Origin: Pseudomonas sichuanensis
Lineage (GTDB): Bacteria > Pseudomonadota > Gammaproteobacteria > Pseudomonadales > Pseudomonadaceae
Assembly (NCBI RefSeq): GCF_003231305.1
Contig: NZ_QKVM01000021.1
Span: forward strand, 31,184-95,183
Reading direction: 5' to 3'
DNA: 64,000 bases
The position numbers and the translations under genes are program-made. The notes beneath the pieces are model-generated. The model had not been told where the DNA came from. It did no database searches and saw only the letters and a program-made list of their open reading frames with translations. Positions within the stretch are counted from its first letter, which is position 1. Every line of letters starts with the position of its first letter. Shown here piece by piece: positions 9,082-17,430 of this stretch.

Positions 9082-9134
9082 ACAGTTGCAAAGTGTACTG
9101 GGACAGATCGCAGGATAGTCAACAATACAGTTGC
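9082..9134. promoter_or_regulatory. direct repeats ACAGTTGC upstream of the MocR gene
   Basis: ACAGTTGC occurs at 9082-9089 and again at 9127-9134, in the same orientation and 45 bases apart (about four helical turns). MocR regulators such as GabR bind spaced direct repeats near their own promoter, so these are candidate autoregulatory sites. The stretch 9014-9221 otherwise holds no gene. Confidence 0.35.
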
Positions 9135-9187
9135 GTGACAGCCACAAGATGAACAACAACAGCCGTACGCCGACGAACGCAGGGAAT

Positions 9188-9211
9188 GCAGGGCCGCATC
9201 GCGACCCTGCA
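9188..9211 (-). terminator. possible terminator after the OmpA-like gene
   Basis: TGCAGGG and CCCTGCA form a seven-base-pair inverted repeat with an 11-base loop just beyond the stop of the gene at 9222. There is no T-run, so termination is uncertain. Confidence 0.35.
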
Positions 9212-9221
9212 GGGGGATGGT

Positions 9222-10031
9222 TCAGCGCGCTGGAGCGAGCTTGCCCTTGTCATCGGAGAAAACGATCTCGACCCGGCGATTCTGCGCCCTGCCCCGCTCC
9301 GAGGCGTTAGCCTCGACCGGATACTGGTCGCCATAACCCTCGACTTCGATTCGTTTCTCGTCGATACCCAGGTCAACCAGCATGTCGGCCACCGACTGTG
9401 CACGATCGCGCGACAGCTTGAGGTTGTCCTCGGGTGTGCCAGTACTGTCGGTGTAGCCCTCGATCCGCACCACACGGCGCGGATTGAGCTGAAGGAACTG
9501 CACCAGCTTGAGCACGGTGCGGCTGGCCGAGCTCTTGAGCTCCGCCTGGCCGGTGTCGAACAGCACATCGCCCAGGGTCATCACCAGGCCTCGGTCGGTC
9601 TGCTCAGAGGCCAAGGCGGCAATCTGCGCCTCGACAAACTTGCCCTGCTGCTGAACGCTGGCCAGCTTGGCCTCACGCAAGGCCAGCTGCAGGCGCTGAC
9701 GTTCGAGGTCGAGCTTGGTCAAACGCTCCTGATTCACGGCCAGCTTGGCGTGCTCGGCCGCGATTTCACTGTAGCGCTGGCTCAGGTAAGCGTAATGACG
9801 CACGTCGCTGCCAGTACCGATATAGCCGGCCAGGCGCTCTGCCCGGCCCAGCGACTCACCGGCGCGGATCACGTCACGCGGCGCACTGCGCAGTACAGCG
9901 GAGTCATCCTTGACCTTCTGGAACGCAACGGTAGCGTCATCCAGTGCCGATTCGCTGCGCTGGCTTGCACAGCCCTGCAACCCGACCAGCGCCAGCAAGG
10001 CCAGCGCGGCCATTGGCTTGAGGCGGCTCAT
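9222..10031 (-). CDS. OmpA-family lipoprotein
   Basis: This 269-residue protein has a lipoprotein signal peptide (hydrophobic core then LVGLQGC, lipid-bearing Cys21). Residues 70-140 form a long Leu/Ala/Glu/Gln-rich helical segment, probably a coiled coil. The C-terminal OmpA domain (about 150-260) contains LGDVLFDTGQAEL, RIEGYTDSTGTPEDNLKLS and GRAQNRRVEI, the peptidoglycan-binding signature. The likely role is to link the outer membrane to the wall. It overlaps the upstream small lipoprotein gene by four bases (ATGA), so the two are translationally coupled and probably work together. Confidence 0.92.
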   Translation of the reverse strand: MSRLKPMAALALLALVGLQGCASQRSESALDDATVAFQKVKDDSAVLRSAPRDVIRAGESLGRAERLAGYIGTGSDVRHYAYLSQRYSEIAAEHAKLAVNQERLTKLDLERQRLQLALREAKLASVQQQGKFVEAQIAALASEQTDRGLVMTLGDVLFDTGQAELKSSASRTVLKLVQFLQLNPRRVVRIEGYTDSTGTPEDNLKLSRDRAQSVADMLVDLGIDEKRIEVEGYGDQYPVEANASERGRAQNRRVEIVFSDDKGKLAPAR

Positions 10032-10381
10032 GGCTGCACCTCCAGTTGCTTGCGCAGACGCTTGACCCGCGTCTGCAACAACTGCAGCTGCTCTTCGCTC
10101 TTTTGCGTCAGCACCAGGGCCTCGGCCAGGCGTGCATCAAGCTCGGCCTGCTCGGCACGCATGCGCGCATCACGGTAGCTTTCGTTGGCCATGTTGGCCT
10201 TGGCACGGGCCAGCTTGTCTTCGGCCAGCTTGAACTCGGGCACCTGCTCGGTGGCGCCGACCGCCTTGGCCTGCTGCAGCGCCTGTTCGGTGAGGCGCAG
10301 TTGTTCATGGGGCACCGGATCACTGGCACACCCGGCCAGGCCAAACACGGCCAAGGCAAGAATCAGGGGTTGGCTTCTCAC
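10028..10381 (-). CDS. small helical lipoprotein (DUF4398-type)
   Basis: The 117-residue product has a lipobox (VFGLAGC, Cys18) followed by an almost wholly helical, charged sequence rich in Ala, Glu and Leu (residues 30-112), the pattern of DUF4398 proteins. These are commonly encoded next to an OmpA-domain lipoprotein, as here, where the stop overlaps the next start. A periplasmic coiled-coil partner of the OmpA-like protein is likely, but no biochemical function is known. It begins nine bases after the preceding solute-binding gene. Confidence 0.85.
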   Translation of the reverse strand: MRSQPLILALAVFGLAGCASDPVPHEQLRLTEQALQQAKAVGATEQVPEFKLAEDKLARAKANMANESYRDARMRAEQAELDARLAEALVLTQKSEEQLQLLQTRVKRLRKQLEVQP

Positions 10382-10390
10382 ACACTCTTC

Positions 10391-11212
10391 CTACTGTTTA
10401 GGGGCGTCCAGCGGCGCCTGCATCTGCGCTTTCCAGCGCTCGACATTGCGCTGCAACACCGCCTCACTCGCCCCGGAGATCGGCAATTCTGTCAGTTTTT
10501 TCGCCAGTTGTCCGCGCAACCAGCTGTCGTTGCACGCCGAGTTGTGCGACACCGCCAGGTACAGGCCCGGCCGGTCGACCGGCAGGCCGCGGGCGATCAG
10601 ATCGTTGCCCACCCCCAGGCTCTGGGCCATTGCCATGCCGGCGTAGCGCCCTGCAAGCACATAGTCGACCTGGCCGAGCACCAGCCTCTGGAACGCCTGG
10701 GTCAGGTTCTGCGCCGGCACCAGCTTGAGTTGGGTCTTGGTAAAGGCCTCGAAAGCCGGGGTCAGGCGCGCCTTTTCCGACACGCCGCCCTGGTAACGGG
10801 CAAGGTCTGCCGGGCCGTTGAACTCCAACACCGCGTCGTGCCGGGTCCACACCAGGTATTCGTTAAGCTGCAAAGGGGGATGAATGTAATCCAGCGCTGT
10901 GAGCTGGGTAACCTGCATGGGCGTGTCGAGCAGCAGGTCCATGCGCCCGCTGCGCACTTCTTCAAGCGCCTGTTCGCGCTTGCCGGCATACAGCACTTCG
11001 ATCTTTACCCCCAACTCCCCCGCCACTTGGCGCAACAGGTCGACATTGGCGCCGATCAGGTGCTTGGGGTCGCTTGGGTCCTGCCAGGAGTAAGGCGGCG
11101 CATCCGGGCTACCGGTGACCACCAGGCGCTCACACTTGCCGGCCGCCAGCAGCGGTGCCGACAGCAGCGCCAGCACACCGGCCAAGATCCCTCTGCTTGC
11201 GCGAAACGCCAT
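10391..11212 (-). CDS. periplasmic solute-binding protein, family 3 type
   Basis: The 273-residue protein has a signal peptide (residues 1-24, cleavage near LLAAG-K) and the two-lobed family 3 binding fold. Motifs are the N-terminal strand RLVVTGSPDAPPYSW, the segment GANVDLLRQVAGELGVKIEVL and GRMDLLLDTPM. No ABC permease or ATPase gene is adjacent. It heads a tight run with the two lipoprotein genes (gap nine bases), so it may be an envelope sensor rather than a transport subunit. AGGAGA lies six bases before the ATG. The ligand cannot be told from sequence; amino acids are usual for the family. Confidence 0.85.
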   Translation of the reverse strand: MAFRASRGILAGVLALLSAPLLAAGKCERLVVTGSPDAPPYSWQDPSDPKHLIGANVDLLRQVAGELGVKIEVLYAGKREQALEEVRSGRMDLLLDTPMQVTQLTALDYIHPPLQLNEYLVWTRHDAVLEFNGPADLARYQGGVSEKARLTPAFEAFTKTQLKLVPAQNLTQAFQRLVLGQVDYVLAGRYAGMAMAQSLGVGNDLIARGLPVDRPGLYLAVSHNSACNDSWLRGQLAKKLTELPISGASEAVLQRNVERWKAQMQAPLDAPKQ

Positions 11213-11238
11213 ACCAACTCTCCTACAGCCTTGAAAAT

Positions 11239-11280
11239 CAAAAAAAAAGCCCGGACCTCCAAGTGAGGGCCGGGCTTCTT
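11239..11280 (-). terminator. terminator of the etfBA operon
   Basis: GCCCGG-ACCTC and GAGG-GCCGGGC (11249-11278) form a strong stem. On the minus strand it is followed by a run of eight or more T, a canonical intrinsic terminator just after etfA. Confidence 0.9.
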
Positions 11281-11299
11281 TATAGGTGAAGCAGGCGGA

Positions 11300-12229
11300 T
11301 CAGACCAGTTTTTCCAGCTCTGGAACCGCTTCGAACAGGTCGGCGACCAGGCCGTAGTCGGCGACCTGGAAGATCGGCGCCTCTTCGTCCTTGTTGATCG
11401 CAACGATCACTTTCGAGTCCTTCATGCCGGCCAGGTGCTGGATCGCGCCGGAGATACCGACGGCGATGTACAGCTGTGGCGCGACGATCTTGCCGGTCTG
11501 GCCGACCTGCATGTCGTTGGGCACGAAGCCTGCGTCAACCGCAGCGCGCGAGGCGCCGACAGCGGCGCCGAGCTTGTCGGCCAGGCTGTACAGGTGCTTG
11601 AAGTTGTCACCGTTGCCCATGCCACGGCCGCCGGAAACGACGATCTTGGCAGCGGTCAGCTCTGGGCGGTCGGACTTGGCCAGCTCTTCGCCGACGAAGG
11701 TCGATTTGCCGGCATCGTGAGCGGCAGCGACCGCTTCGACAGCAGCCGAACCGCCTTCAGCGGCCACGGCATCGAAGCCGGTGGTACGCACGGTGATGAC
11801 CTTGACCGCAGCGCTCGATTGCACGGTGGCAATGGCGTTACCGGCGTAGATCGGGCGCTTGAAGGTGTCGGCGGATTCAACCGAGATGATCTCGGAGATC
11901 TGGTCGACGTCCAGCAGTGCGGCAACGCGCGGCAGGATGTTCTTGCCATTGGTGGTGGCAGGAGCCAGCACGTGGCTGTAACCCTTGGCCAGCTCGACGA
12001 TCAGCGGCGCGACGTTTTCCGGCAGGGCGTGGGCGTAGGCGGCATTGTCGGCAACCAGCACCTTGGCAACACCGGCGATCTTGGCGGCGGATTCAGCCAC
12101 GCCACCGACGTTTGCGCCTGCGACCAGCACGTGGATATCACCACCGATCTTGGCAGCGGCGGCAACGGTGTTCAGGGTGGCCGGAGCTACGGCACCATTT
12201 TCGTGTTCAGCGACAACCAGGATAGTCAT
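11300..12229 (-). CDS. etfA: electron transfer flavoprotein alpha subunit
   Basis: EtfA with EtfB forms the soluble heterodimer that accepts electrons from acyl-CoA and other dehydrogenases and passes them to ETF:ubiquinone oxidoreductase. The 309-residue protein has the C-terminal FAD-binding domain (about 185-305) with [31 protein letters not shown] and [17 protein letters not shown], the family signature. The ATG abuts the etfB stop codon, so the two are coupled. It is followed by a strong terminator. Confidence 0.97.
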   Translation of the reverse strand: MTILVVAEHENGAVAPATLNTVAAAAKIGGDIHVLVAGANVGGVAESAAKIAGVAKVLVADNAAYAHALPENVAPLIVELAKGYSHVLAPATTNGKNILPRVAALLDVDQISEIISVESADTFKRPIYAGNAIATVQSSAAVKVITVRTTGFDAVAAEGGSAAVEAVAAAHDAGKSTFVGEELAKSDRPELTAAKIVVSGGRGMGNGDNFKHLYSLADKLGAAVGASRAAVDAGFVPNDMQVGQTGKIVAPQLYIAVGISGAIQHLAGMKDSKVIVAINKDEEAPIFQVADYGLVADLFEAVPELEKLV

Positions 12230-12979
12230 TTAGATTACCTTCGCTTCGTTCTTCAGCTTCTCGACCAGTTCGGCCACCGACTTGACCTTGATGCCAGCGC
12301 TGCGGGCAGCAGGCGCTTCGACTTTCAAGGTTTTGGTGGTGGAGGCGATGGACACGCCCAGCGCGTCTGGAGTAACGGTCTCCAGCGGCTTCTTCTTGGC
12401 CTTCATGATGTTCGGCAGCGACGCATAGCGCGGCTCGTTCAGACGCAGGTCGGTAGTGACGATCGCTGGCAGGTTCAGCGCAACGGTCTGCAGGCCGCCA
12501 TCGATTTCACGGGTAACGTTGACCTTGTCGCCGGCCAGCTCCACCTTGGAGGCGAAAGTGCCTTGGGCGTAGCCGGTCAGCGCAGCCAGCATCTGGCCGG
12601 TCTGGTTGTTGTCGCTGTCGATCGCCTGCTTGCCGAGGATGACCAGCTGTGGCTGCTCTTTATCGACAACGGCCTTGAGCGCCTTGGCCACGGCCAGGGA
12701 GTTCAGCTCATCGGCGACTTCGACCAGGATGGCGCGGTCGGCGCCCAGGGCCAGGGCGGTACGCAGTTGCTCCTGGGCCGTGGCCGGGCCGACGGAAACG
12801 ACGACGATCTCGCTCGCCACGCCCTTTTCCTTCAGGCGGACGGCTTCTTCCACGGCGATTTCGCAGAAGGGGTTCATGGACATCTTGACGTTTGCAAGGT
12901 CGACGCCGGAGTTGTCCGCCTTGACGCGAACCTTGACGTTGTAGTCGACCACTCGTTTGACAGCTACAAGAACCTTCAT
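12230..12979 (-). CDS. etfB: electron transfer flavoprotein beta subunit
   Basis: The 249-residue protein opens [20 protein letters not shown], the EtfB adenine-nucleotide-binding start, and carries the beta-subunit signature region around [21 protein letters not shown]. It binds AMP and docks partner dehydrogenases. GAGGA precedes the ATG by about six bases. It forms an operon with etfA and is divergent, across 545 bases, from the gene of the electron acceptor ETF:ubiquinone oxidoreductase. Confidence 0.97.
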   Translation of the reverse strand: MKVLVAVKRVVDYNVKVRVKADNSGVDLANVKMSMNPFCEIAVEEAVRLKEKGVASEIVVVSVGPATAQEQLRTALALGADRAILVEVADELNSLAVAKALKAVVDKEQPQLVILGKQAIDSDNNQTGQMLAALTGYAQGTFASKVELAGDKVNVTREIDGGLQTVALNLPAIVTTDLRLNEPRYASLPNIMKAKKKPLETVTPDALGVSIASTTKTLKVEAPAARSAGIKVKSVAELVEKLKNEAKVI

Positions 12980-13524
12980 GGATTCCTCGTTACTCTCCGG
13001 TGAAAAGAATGTCGCCTGGGGGCTGCCCGGCGAATGCGCGTGGGTACAAGGGCACCTCTAAAAACGTTCCGGAGCCGGCAGAATTCAGATGACCGATCAG
13101 TCCTGCTTCGACCCTTCAGGCAAAACCTGCGGGTCATTTTCTGTCGTGGCGTGTAGACTCCACTACAAAACCTGATTCGGCCCGTAAACCCTGCTCCACG
13201 CCTGGTCTTTAGGGGTGCACCTGCGCCCGACGGTCAGCCTACGGCGAGCGTAAAAGCGCTCGTATCTTGACCGTAACACCCCATCCGGTCAATACGCCAA
13301 ATTGGCCAGCCTTCAGCCGCGTACCAGTGATTTTACTGGGCTCCGGCAAATTCAAACAAACGTTTGTATTGGACCCGCCAAGTGGTGTAGATATAATGCG
13401 CGGCCAAGACAAAACGGTGTAGTCCGTCATTCCAGCAGCTACAGCGTCAGCCGCTACGCATGACCGCCCCAGCACCCAATAAGACCAAGCAACAGCACGA
13501 GCCTTGATGAGTAGGAGAGAACCA
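12980..13524. other. 545-base divergent regulatory region between etfB and etf-QO
   Basis: No protein gene is supported here. The right end holds the etf-QO promoter with a PsrA-type box (separate entry). Near the middle TGTAG-ACTCCA-CTACA (13152-13167) is a small inverted repeat. I could not find a convincing sigma70 promoter for etfB on the minus strand, and the leader between them is unusually long. Confidence 0.5.
13353..13397 (+). promoter_or_regulatory. etf-QO promoter with PsrA operator
   Basis: TTGGAC (13369-13374) and TATAAT (13392-13397) are 17 bases apart. Directly upstream lies CAAAC-AAAC-GTTTG (13353-13366), a perfect match to the PsrA operator form C/GAAAC-N4-GTTTG/C. PsrA is a TetR-family repressor released by long-chain acyl-CoA, and etf genes are reported targets in P. 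aeruginosa, which fits the role of ETF in fatty acid oxidation. Confidence 0.75.
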
Positions 13525-15189
13525 GTGGAACGCGAATACATGGAATTCGACGTGGTCATCGTCGGCGCCGGCCCGGCGGGCCTGTCCGCCGCCTGCCGCC
13601 TGAAGCAGAAGGCCGCCGAAGCCGGTAGCGAGATCAGCGTCTGCGTGGTCGAGAAAGGCTCCGAAGTCGGCGCCCACATCCTCTCCGGCGCGGTATTCGA
13701 GCCGCGCGCCCTGAACGAACTGTTCCCCGACTGGAAAGAACTCGGCGCGCCGCTGAATACCGAAGTGAAGCGCGACGACATCTATGTGCTGAAAAGTGCC
13801 GACAGCTCGACCAAGGTCCCCGACCTGTTCGTGCCCAAGACCATGCACAACCAGGGCAACTACATCATCTCGCTGGGCAACCTGTGCCGCTGGCTGGCCC
13901 AGCAGGCCGAGAACCTTGGCGTCGAGATCTATCCAGGCTTCGCCGCCCAGGAAGCCCTGTTCGACGACAACGGCGCGGTCCGCGGCATCATCACCGGTGA
14001 CCTCGGTGTCGACCGCGAAGGCAACCCGAAGGAAGGCCTCTACACCCCAGGCATGGAACTGCGTGCCAAGTACACCCTGTTCGCCGAAGGCTGCCGTGGT
14101 CATATCGGCAAGCAACTGATCAAGCGCTTCGACCTGGACAACGAGTCCGACGTGCAGCACTACGGCATCGGCCTGAAGGAAATCTGGGAAGTCGACCCGG
14201 CCAAGCACGAGCAAGGCCTGGTGGTCCACACCGCCGGCTGGCCGCTGGATGTGATGAGCGCCGAGAACACCGGCGGCTCGTTCCTCTATCACCTGGAAAA
14301 CAACCAGGTCGTGGTTGGCCTGATCGTCGACCTGTCCTATGCCAACCCCTACCTGTCGCCGTTCGACGAGTTCCAGCGCCTCAAGCACCACCCGGTGATC
14401 AGCCAGTACCTCGAAGGCGGCAAGCGCATCAGCTACGGCGCCCGTGCCATCTGCAAAGGCGGCCTGAACTCGCTGCCGAAGATGGTGTTCAACGGTGGCG
14501 CACTGATCGGCTGCGACCTGGGCACCCTGAACTTCTCCAAGATCAAGGGCAGCCATACCGCGATGAAGTCCGGCATGCTCGCCGCCGAAGCCGTAGCCGA
14601 CGCTTTGATCGCCGGCAGCGAAGGCGGCGACCAGCTCAACGGCTACGTCAGCGCGTTCAAGGCCAGCTGGCTGCATGAAGAGCTGTTCGCCAGCCGCAAC
14701 TTCGGCCCGGCGCTGCACAAGTTCGGCCCGCTGCTCGGTGGCGCGTTCAACTACGTGGACCAGAACTGGTTTGGCGGCAAGCTGCCGTTCACCCTGCACG
14801 ACACCAAGCCGGACTACGCCTGCCTCAAGCTCGCCGCCGACTCGCAGAAGATCGACTACCCGAAACCGGACGGCAAGCTCAGCTTCGACAAGCTCAGCTC
14901 GGTATTCCTCTCCAGCACCAACCATGAAGAGGAACAACCCTGCCACCTGAAGCTGGCCGACCCGAACATCCCGATCGCCAGCAACCTGCCGCTGTACGAC
15001 GAACCGGCGCAGCGCTACTGCCCGGCCGGCGTGTATGAGGTGGTTACCCAGGAAGACGGCAGCAAGCGCTTCCAGATCAACGCGCAGAACTGCGTGCACT
15101 GCAAGACCTGCGACATCAAGGACCCGGCCCAGAACATCACCTGGGTCACCCCTGAAGGCGCCGGCGGGCCGACCTACCCGAACATGTAA
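13525..15189 (+). CDS. electron transfer flavoprotein:ubiquinone oxidoreductase
   Basis: This inner-membrane-associated enzyme moves electrons from ETF to ubiquinone. The 554-residue protein has an N-terminal FAD motif (VVIVGAGPAGLSAACRLK), the central ubiquinone and membrane-contact region, and a C-terminal [4Fe-4S] ferredoxin domain with CPAGVYEV and NCVHCKTCDIKDPAQNI. I chose the GTG at 13525 (VEREYMEFDVVIVG) because AGGAGA lies six bases upstream; a longer frame from 13504 begins with TTG. It is divergent from etfBA. The promoter has a PsrA box, and a terminator follows at 15211. Confidence 0.96.
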   Translation: MEREYMEFDVVIVGAGPAGLSAACRLKQKAAEAGSEISVCVVEKGSEVGAHILSGAVFEPRALNELFPDWKELGAPLNTEVKRDDIYVLKSADSSTKVPDLFVPKTMHNQGNYIISLGNLCRWLAQQAENLGVEIYPGFAAQEALFDDNGAVRGIITGDLGVDREGNPKEGLYTPGMELRAKYTLFAEGCRGHIGKQLIKRFDLDNESDVQHYGIGLKEIWEVDPAKHEQGLVVHTAGWPLDVMSAENTGGSFLYHLENNQVVVGLIVDLSYANPYLSPFDEFQRLKHHPVISQYLEGGKRISYGARAICKGGLNSLPKMVFNGGALIGCDLGTLNFSKIKGSHTAMKSGMLAAEAVADALIAGSEGGDQLNGYVSAFKASWLHEELFASRNFGPALHKFGPLLGGAFNYVDQNWFGGKLPFTLHDTKPDYACLKLAADSQKIDYPKPDGKLSFDKLSSVFLSSTNHEEEQPCHLKLADPNIPIASNLPLYDEPAQRYCPAGVYEVVTQEDGSKRFQINAQNCVHCKTCDIKDPAQNITWVTPEGAGGPTYPNM

Positions 15190-15210
15190 AGCCTGCCCTC
15201 GCAGCAATGA

Positions 15211-15245
15211 AAAGCCCCCTGGCCGCAAGGCCCGGGGGCTTTTTC
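15211..15245 (+). terminator. terminator of etf-QO
   Basis: AAGCCCCC (15212-15219) pairs with GGGGGCTT (15235-15242) around an inner GGCC/GGCC step, followed by TTTT. The As in front also allow it to act on the convergent mqsRA transcript ending at 15249. Confidence 0.88.
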
Positions 15246-15248
15246 GTA

Positions 15249-15650
15249 TCAGGCGGTCCTGACTTCCTCGAACAGCTCGGGGTGACGGTCGAGCAGCTTG
15301 AACAGCTTGATCAACGCCACTGGCGGCGTGGTTTTACCATTTTCGTAGCGGGAAAAAGCGTTGACCCCACCACCGAAAATCTCACCAGCCTCGCGCTGGT
15401 CCAGGTCGAATTTCTTGCGCACGGCGCTGATGAAAGCTGGATCGACCGCAGCCGCATTGACCCGGCGTTCAAAGGCCGTCATCTGCTCACTGACACGCAT
15501 GGCTTCGTCGTGGCGCAGGACCGCCTCACCACAGGCAGAGCAGTAATCGCCGCTGACGCCCTGGATCAGAGTCGCCTCTCCTTTGTAGCGGTAGGGCATG
15601 TCCTGAATATCTGGCGCAAGCTCCGCACCACCGCAGATCGGGCATCTCAT
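15249..15650 (-). CDS. mqsA: MqsA-type antitoxin and repressor
   Basis: MqsA neutralises the MqsR ribonuclease and represses its own operon. The 133-residue protein shows the zinc-binding Cys at 3, 6, 37 and 40 (MRCPICGG and DYCSACGE), the same positions as in E. coli MqsA. The C-terminal helix-turn-helix reads FGGGVNAFSRYENGK, with DNA-contacting Asn97 and Arg101 conserved at identical numbering. It starts two bases after the mqsR stop. The unusual toxin-first order of mqsRA is kept. A matching operator palindrome lies upstream of mqsR. Confidence 0.95.
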   Translation of the reverse strand: MRCPICGGAELAPDIQDMPYRYKGEATLIQGVSGDYCSACGEAVLRHDEAMRVSEQMTAFERRVNAAAVDPAFISAVRKKFDLDQREAGEIFGGGVNAFSRYENGKTTPPVALIKLFKLLDRHPELFEEVRTA

Positions 15651-15652
15651 GA

Positions 15653-15949
15653 TTACAGCTCCTTGAAGGACACGATGAGCACGTCATCGACCACTGACAG
15701 TTTCAGGTAAACGTAGCCGACTGCCGTGAGCGGACGGTATACGTCCTGCCAGACGCGGTGTTCCGTATAGCAGGTCATGCTTTTGTAAAAATCAGTGCGT
15801 TCCAGACTGCTGATCACATCGAGCATTCCTGGGTAATCCAGGCCCAGAGACCTGGCACCTCTTAATGCAGCGCTAGTCGGGCTGACACGCTTCAAAGCAA
15901 GCAGCGCTTTTACCCGATCAAGTGGGCAATGAGGCATTCTCTTTTCCAT
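15653..15949 (-). CDS. mqsR: MqsR-type mRNA interferase toxin
   Basis: MqsR is a RelE-fold ribonuclease that cleaves mRNA, mostly at GCU in E. coli. The 98-residue protein has the same length as the E. coli toxin and keeps the key residues Lys56, Gln68 and Tyr81 within TDFYKSMTCY, VWQDVYRP and GYVYLKLSVVDDVLIVSF. I chose the ATG at 15949 (MEKRMPHC) because it aligns with the start of E. coli MqsR (MEKRTPH); an internal ATG exists at 15937. It looks intact, so the pair is probably functional. Expression should be repressed by MqsA at the palindrome just upstream. Confidence 0.94.
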   Translation of the reverse strand: MEKRMPHCPLDRVKALLALKRVSPTSAALRGARSLGLDYPGMLDVISSLERTDFYKSMTCYTEHRVWQDVYRPLTAVGYVYLKLSVVDDVLIVSFKEL

Positions 15950-15955
15950 GAGAAA

Positions 15956-16000
15956 TTAACCTTTCAGGTTAAATCTGGCTAATAGGTTATTCCAATAACC
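15956..16000 (-). promoter_or_regulatory. mqsRA operator: MqsA box plus second palindrome
   Basis: AACCT-TTC-AGGTT at 15958-15970, extended to TTAACCT...AGGTTAA, matches the MqsA operator of E. coli. A second perfect palindrome, GGTTAT-TCCA-ATAACC, lies at 15985-16000. The first is only seven bases from the mqsR start codon, so binding would block transcription very close to the start. Confidence 0.75.
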
Positions 16001-16043
16001 CCCGCCCGGAAGTCTGCCTCAACACCCCACACCCACTACCGCT

Positions 16044-17369
16044 TCATTTGTCACCACACATGATCGGCATAGGCTCGGCACCAAATGCCAACGGCTCACG
16101 ACGCCCGAAATACAGCGACGTCAGCACCCCGACCGTGCCCATGATCAGACAAAAGCCGACACACACCCACGGGCTCCACGGCATCAGCGCAATCAACGCC
16201 AACGGTGTGGTACTGGCCCACAGGGCATAGGCGATGTTGTAGGTGAACGAAATCCCCGACACCCGGATCTGCGCCGGGAACAGCCCAACCATCACCGACG
16301 GCACCACCCCCACGACCCCACAGCACAGCCCGGCCAGCGCGTAGGCCAGCCAGGTCATGCCCCACTGCCCCACCAGGCTGGCGTACAACGCGCCGATCCC
16401 CAGCGGCAGCGCCAGGCTGTAGATCATCAACGCACGCCAGGCGCCGATGCGGTCGACCAGCAACCCAGCCAGCACGCAACCAATGTTGAGAAAGACGATG
16501 CCCACGCTGCTCAAGGCAAAGGTGTGCCCGGCCGTCATGCCGAAACGCTGCTGCATCACCGTCGGCGTGATGACCACCAGCACCACCACTGCCGAGGTCA
16601 GCACGCAGGTCAGCAACGCCGCTGGAATCAGCGCCCGGCGATGCTCGCCAAGCACACTGCGCAGCGGGAAGGCCACCGGCTGCTCCCGCTGTTCGCGCAG
16701 GGCGAGAAACACCGGCGTCTCGCTCAGCCAGCGGCGCAGCCACACACCGATCACGCCGAACACACCGCCCAACAGGAACGGGTAGCGCCAGGCGTAATCG
16801 AGTATTTCCTGCGCTGTATAAAGCTGCGCCAGCAGCGTCGCAGTCAGCGCGCCAAGCAGATAGCCAAAGGTCAGCCCCGCCTGCAGAAAGCCCAGCGCAT
16901 AGCCCCGCCGCCCGGTCGGCGCATGCTCGGCGACGAAGGTCCAGGCACTGGGCACCTCGCCCCCCACCGCAGCCCCTTGCAGGATGCGCAGGGCCAACAG
17001 GATCAGCGGCGCGGCGTAGCCGATGTCGGCGTAGGTCGGCATCACGCCGATCAACAGGCACGGCAATGCCATCATCAGGATGCTCAGGCTGAACACCCGC
17101 TTGCGCCCCAGGTGGTCGGCGAAATGGGCCATGAGAATGCCGCCCAGAGGCCGCGCCAGGTACCCGGTGACGAAAATTCCGAAGCTTTGCAGCAACCGCA
17201 GCCACTCTGGCATCTCGGGCGGGAAAAACAGCTGGCTGAGGGTCAGCGCAAAAAACACGAAGATGATGAAATCGTAGATTTCCAGGGCGCCGCCCAGCGC
17301 CGCCAGGCCCAGGGTCCGGTGGTCGCCGCGGCTGAAGCCGGGCGCGCGGGCGTTATCGATGGCAGTCAT
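16044..17369 (-). CDS. MFS transporter, metabolite:H+ symporter (MHS) family
   Basis: The 441-residue inner membrane protein has about twelve hydrophobic segments and the MHS hallmarks: ADHLGRKRVFSLSI in the loop between helices 2 and 3, RILQGAAVGGEVPSAWTFVAEHAP in helix 4-5, and the central loop near residue 225. Relatives (KgtP, ProP, ShiA, CitA types) import organic acids or osmolytes with protons. The substrate cannot be read from sequence. I chose the ATG at 17369 (MTAIDNARAPGFSRGDHRT) over an upstream in-frame start at 17390. It stands alone between mqsRA and the receiver-like gene. Confidence 0.88.
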   Translation of the reverse strand: MTAIDNARAPGFSRGDHRTLGLAALGGALEIYDFIIFVFFALTLSQLFFPPEMPEWLRLLQSFGIFVTGYLARPLGGILMAHFADHLGRKRVFSLSILMMALPCLLIGVMPTYADIGYAAPLILLALRILQGAAVGGEVPSAWTFVAEHAPTGRRGYALGFLQAGLTFGYLLGALTATLLAQLYTAQEILDYAWRYPFLLGGVFGVIGVWLRRWLSETPVFLALREQREQPVAFPLRSVLGEHRRALIPAALLTCVLTSAVVVLVVITPTVMQQRFGMTAGHTFALSSVGIVFLNIGCVLAGLLVDRIGAWRALMIYSLALPLGIGALYASLVGQWGMTWLAYALAGLCCGVVGVVPSVMVGLFPAQIRVSGISFTYNIAYALWASTTPLALIALMPWSPWVCVGFCLIMGTVGVLTSLYFGRREPLAFGAEPMPIMCGDK

Positions 17370-17430
17370 GGCAGGTCCGCAGATCGGCAAAAGGCCAAGA
17401 GGATAGCAAATGCCGATAACGCGGGCCGAG

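Noticed and set aside
13447..15228. 593-codon minus-strand frame opposite etf-QO
   Set aside because: It is antisense to a clear oxidoreductase with FAD and Fe-S motifs and has no motifs of its own.
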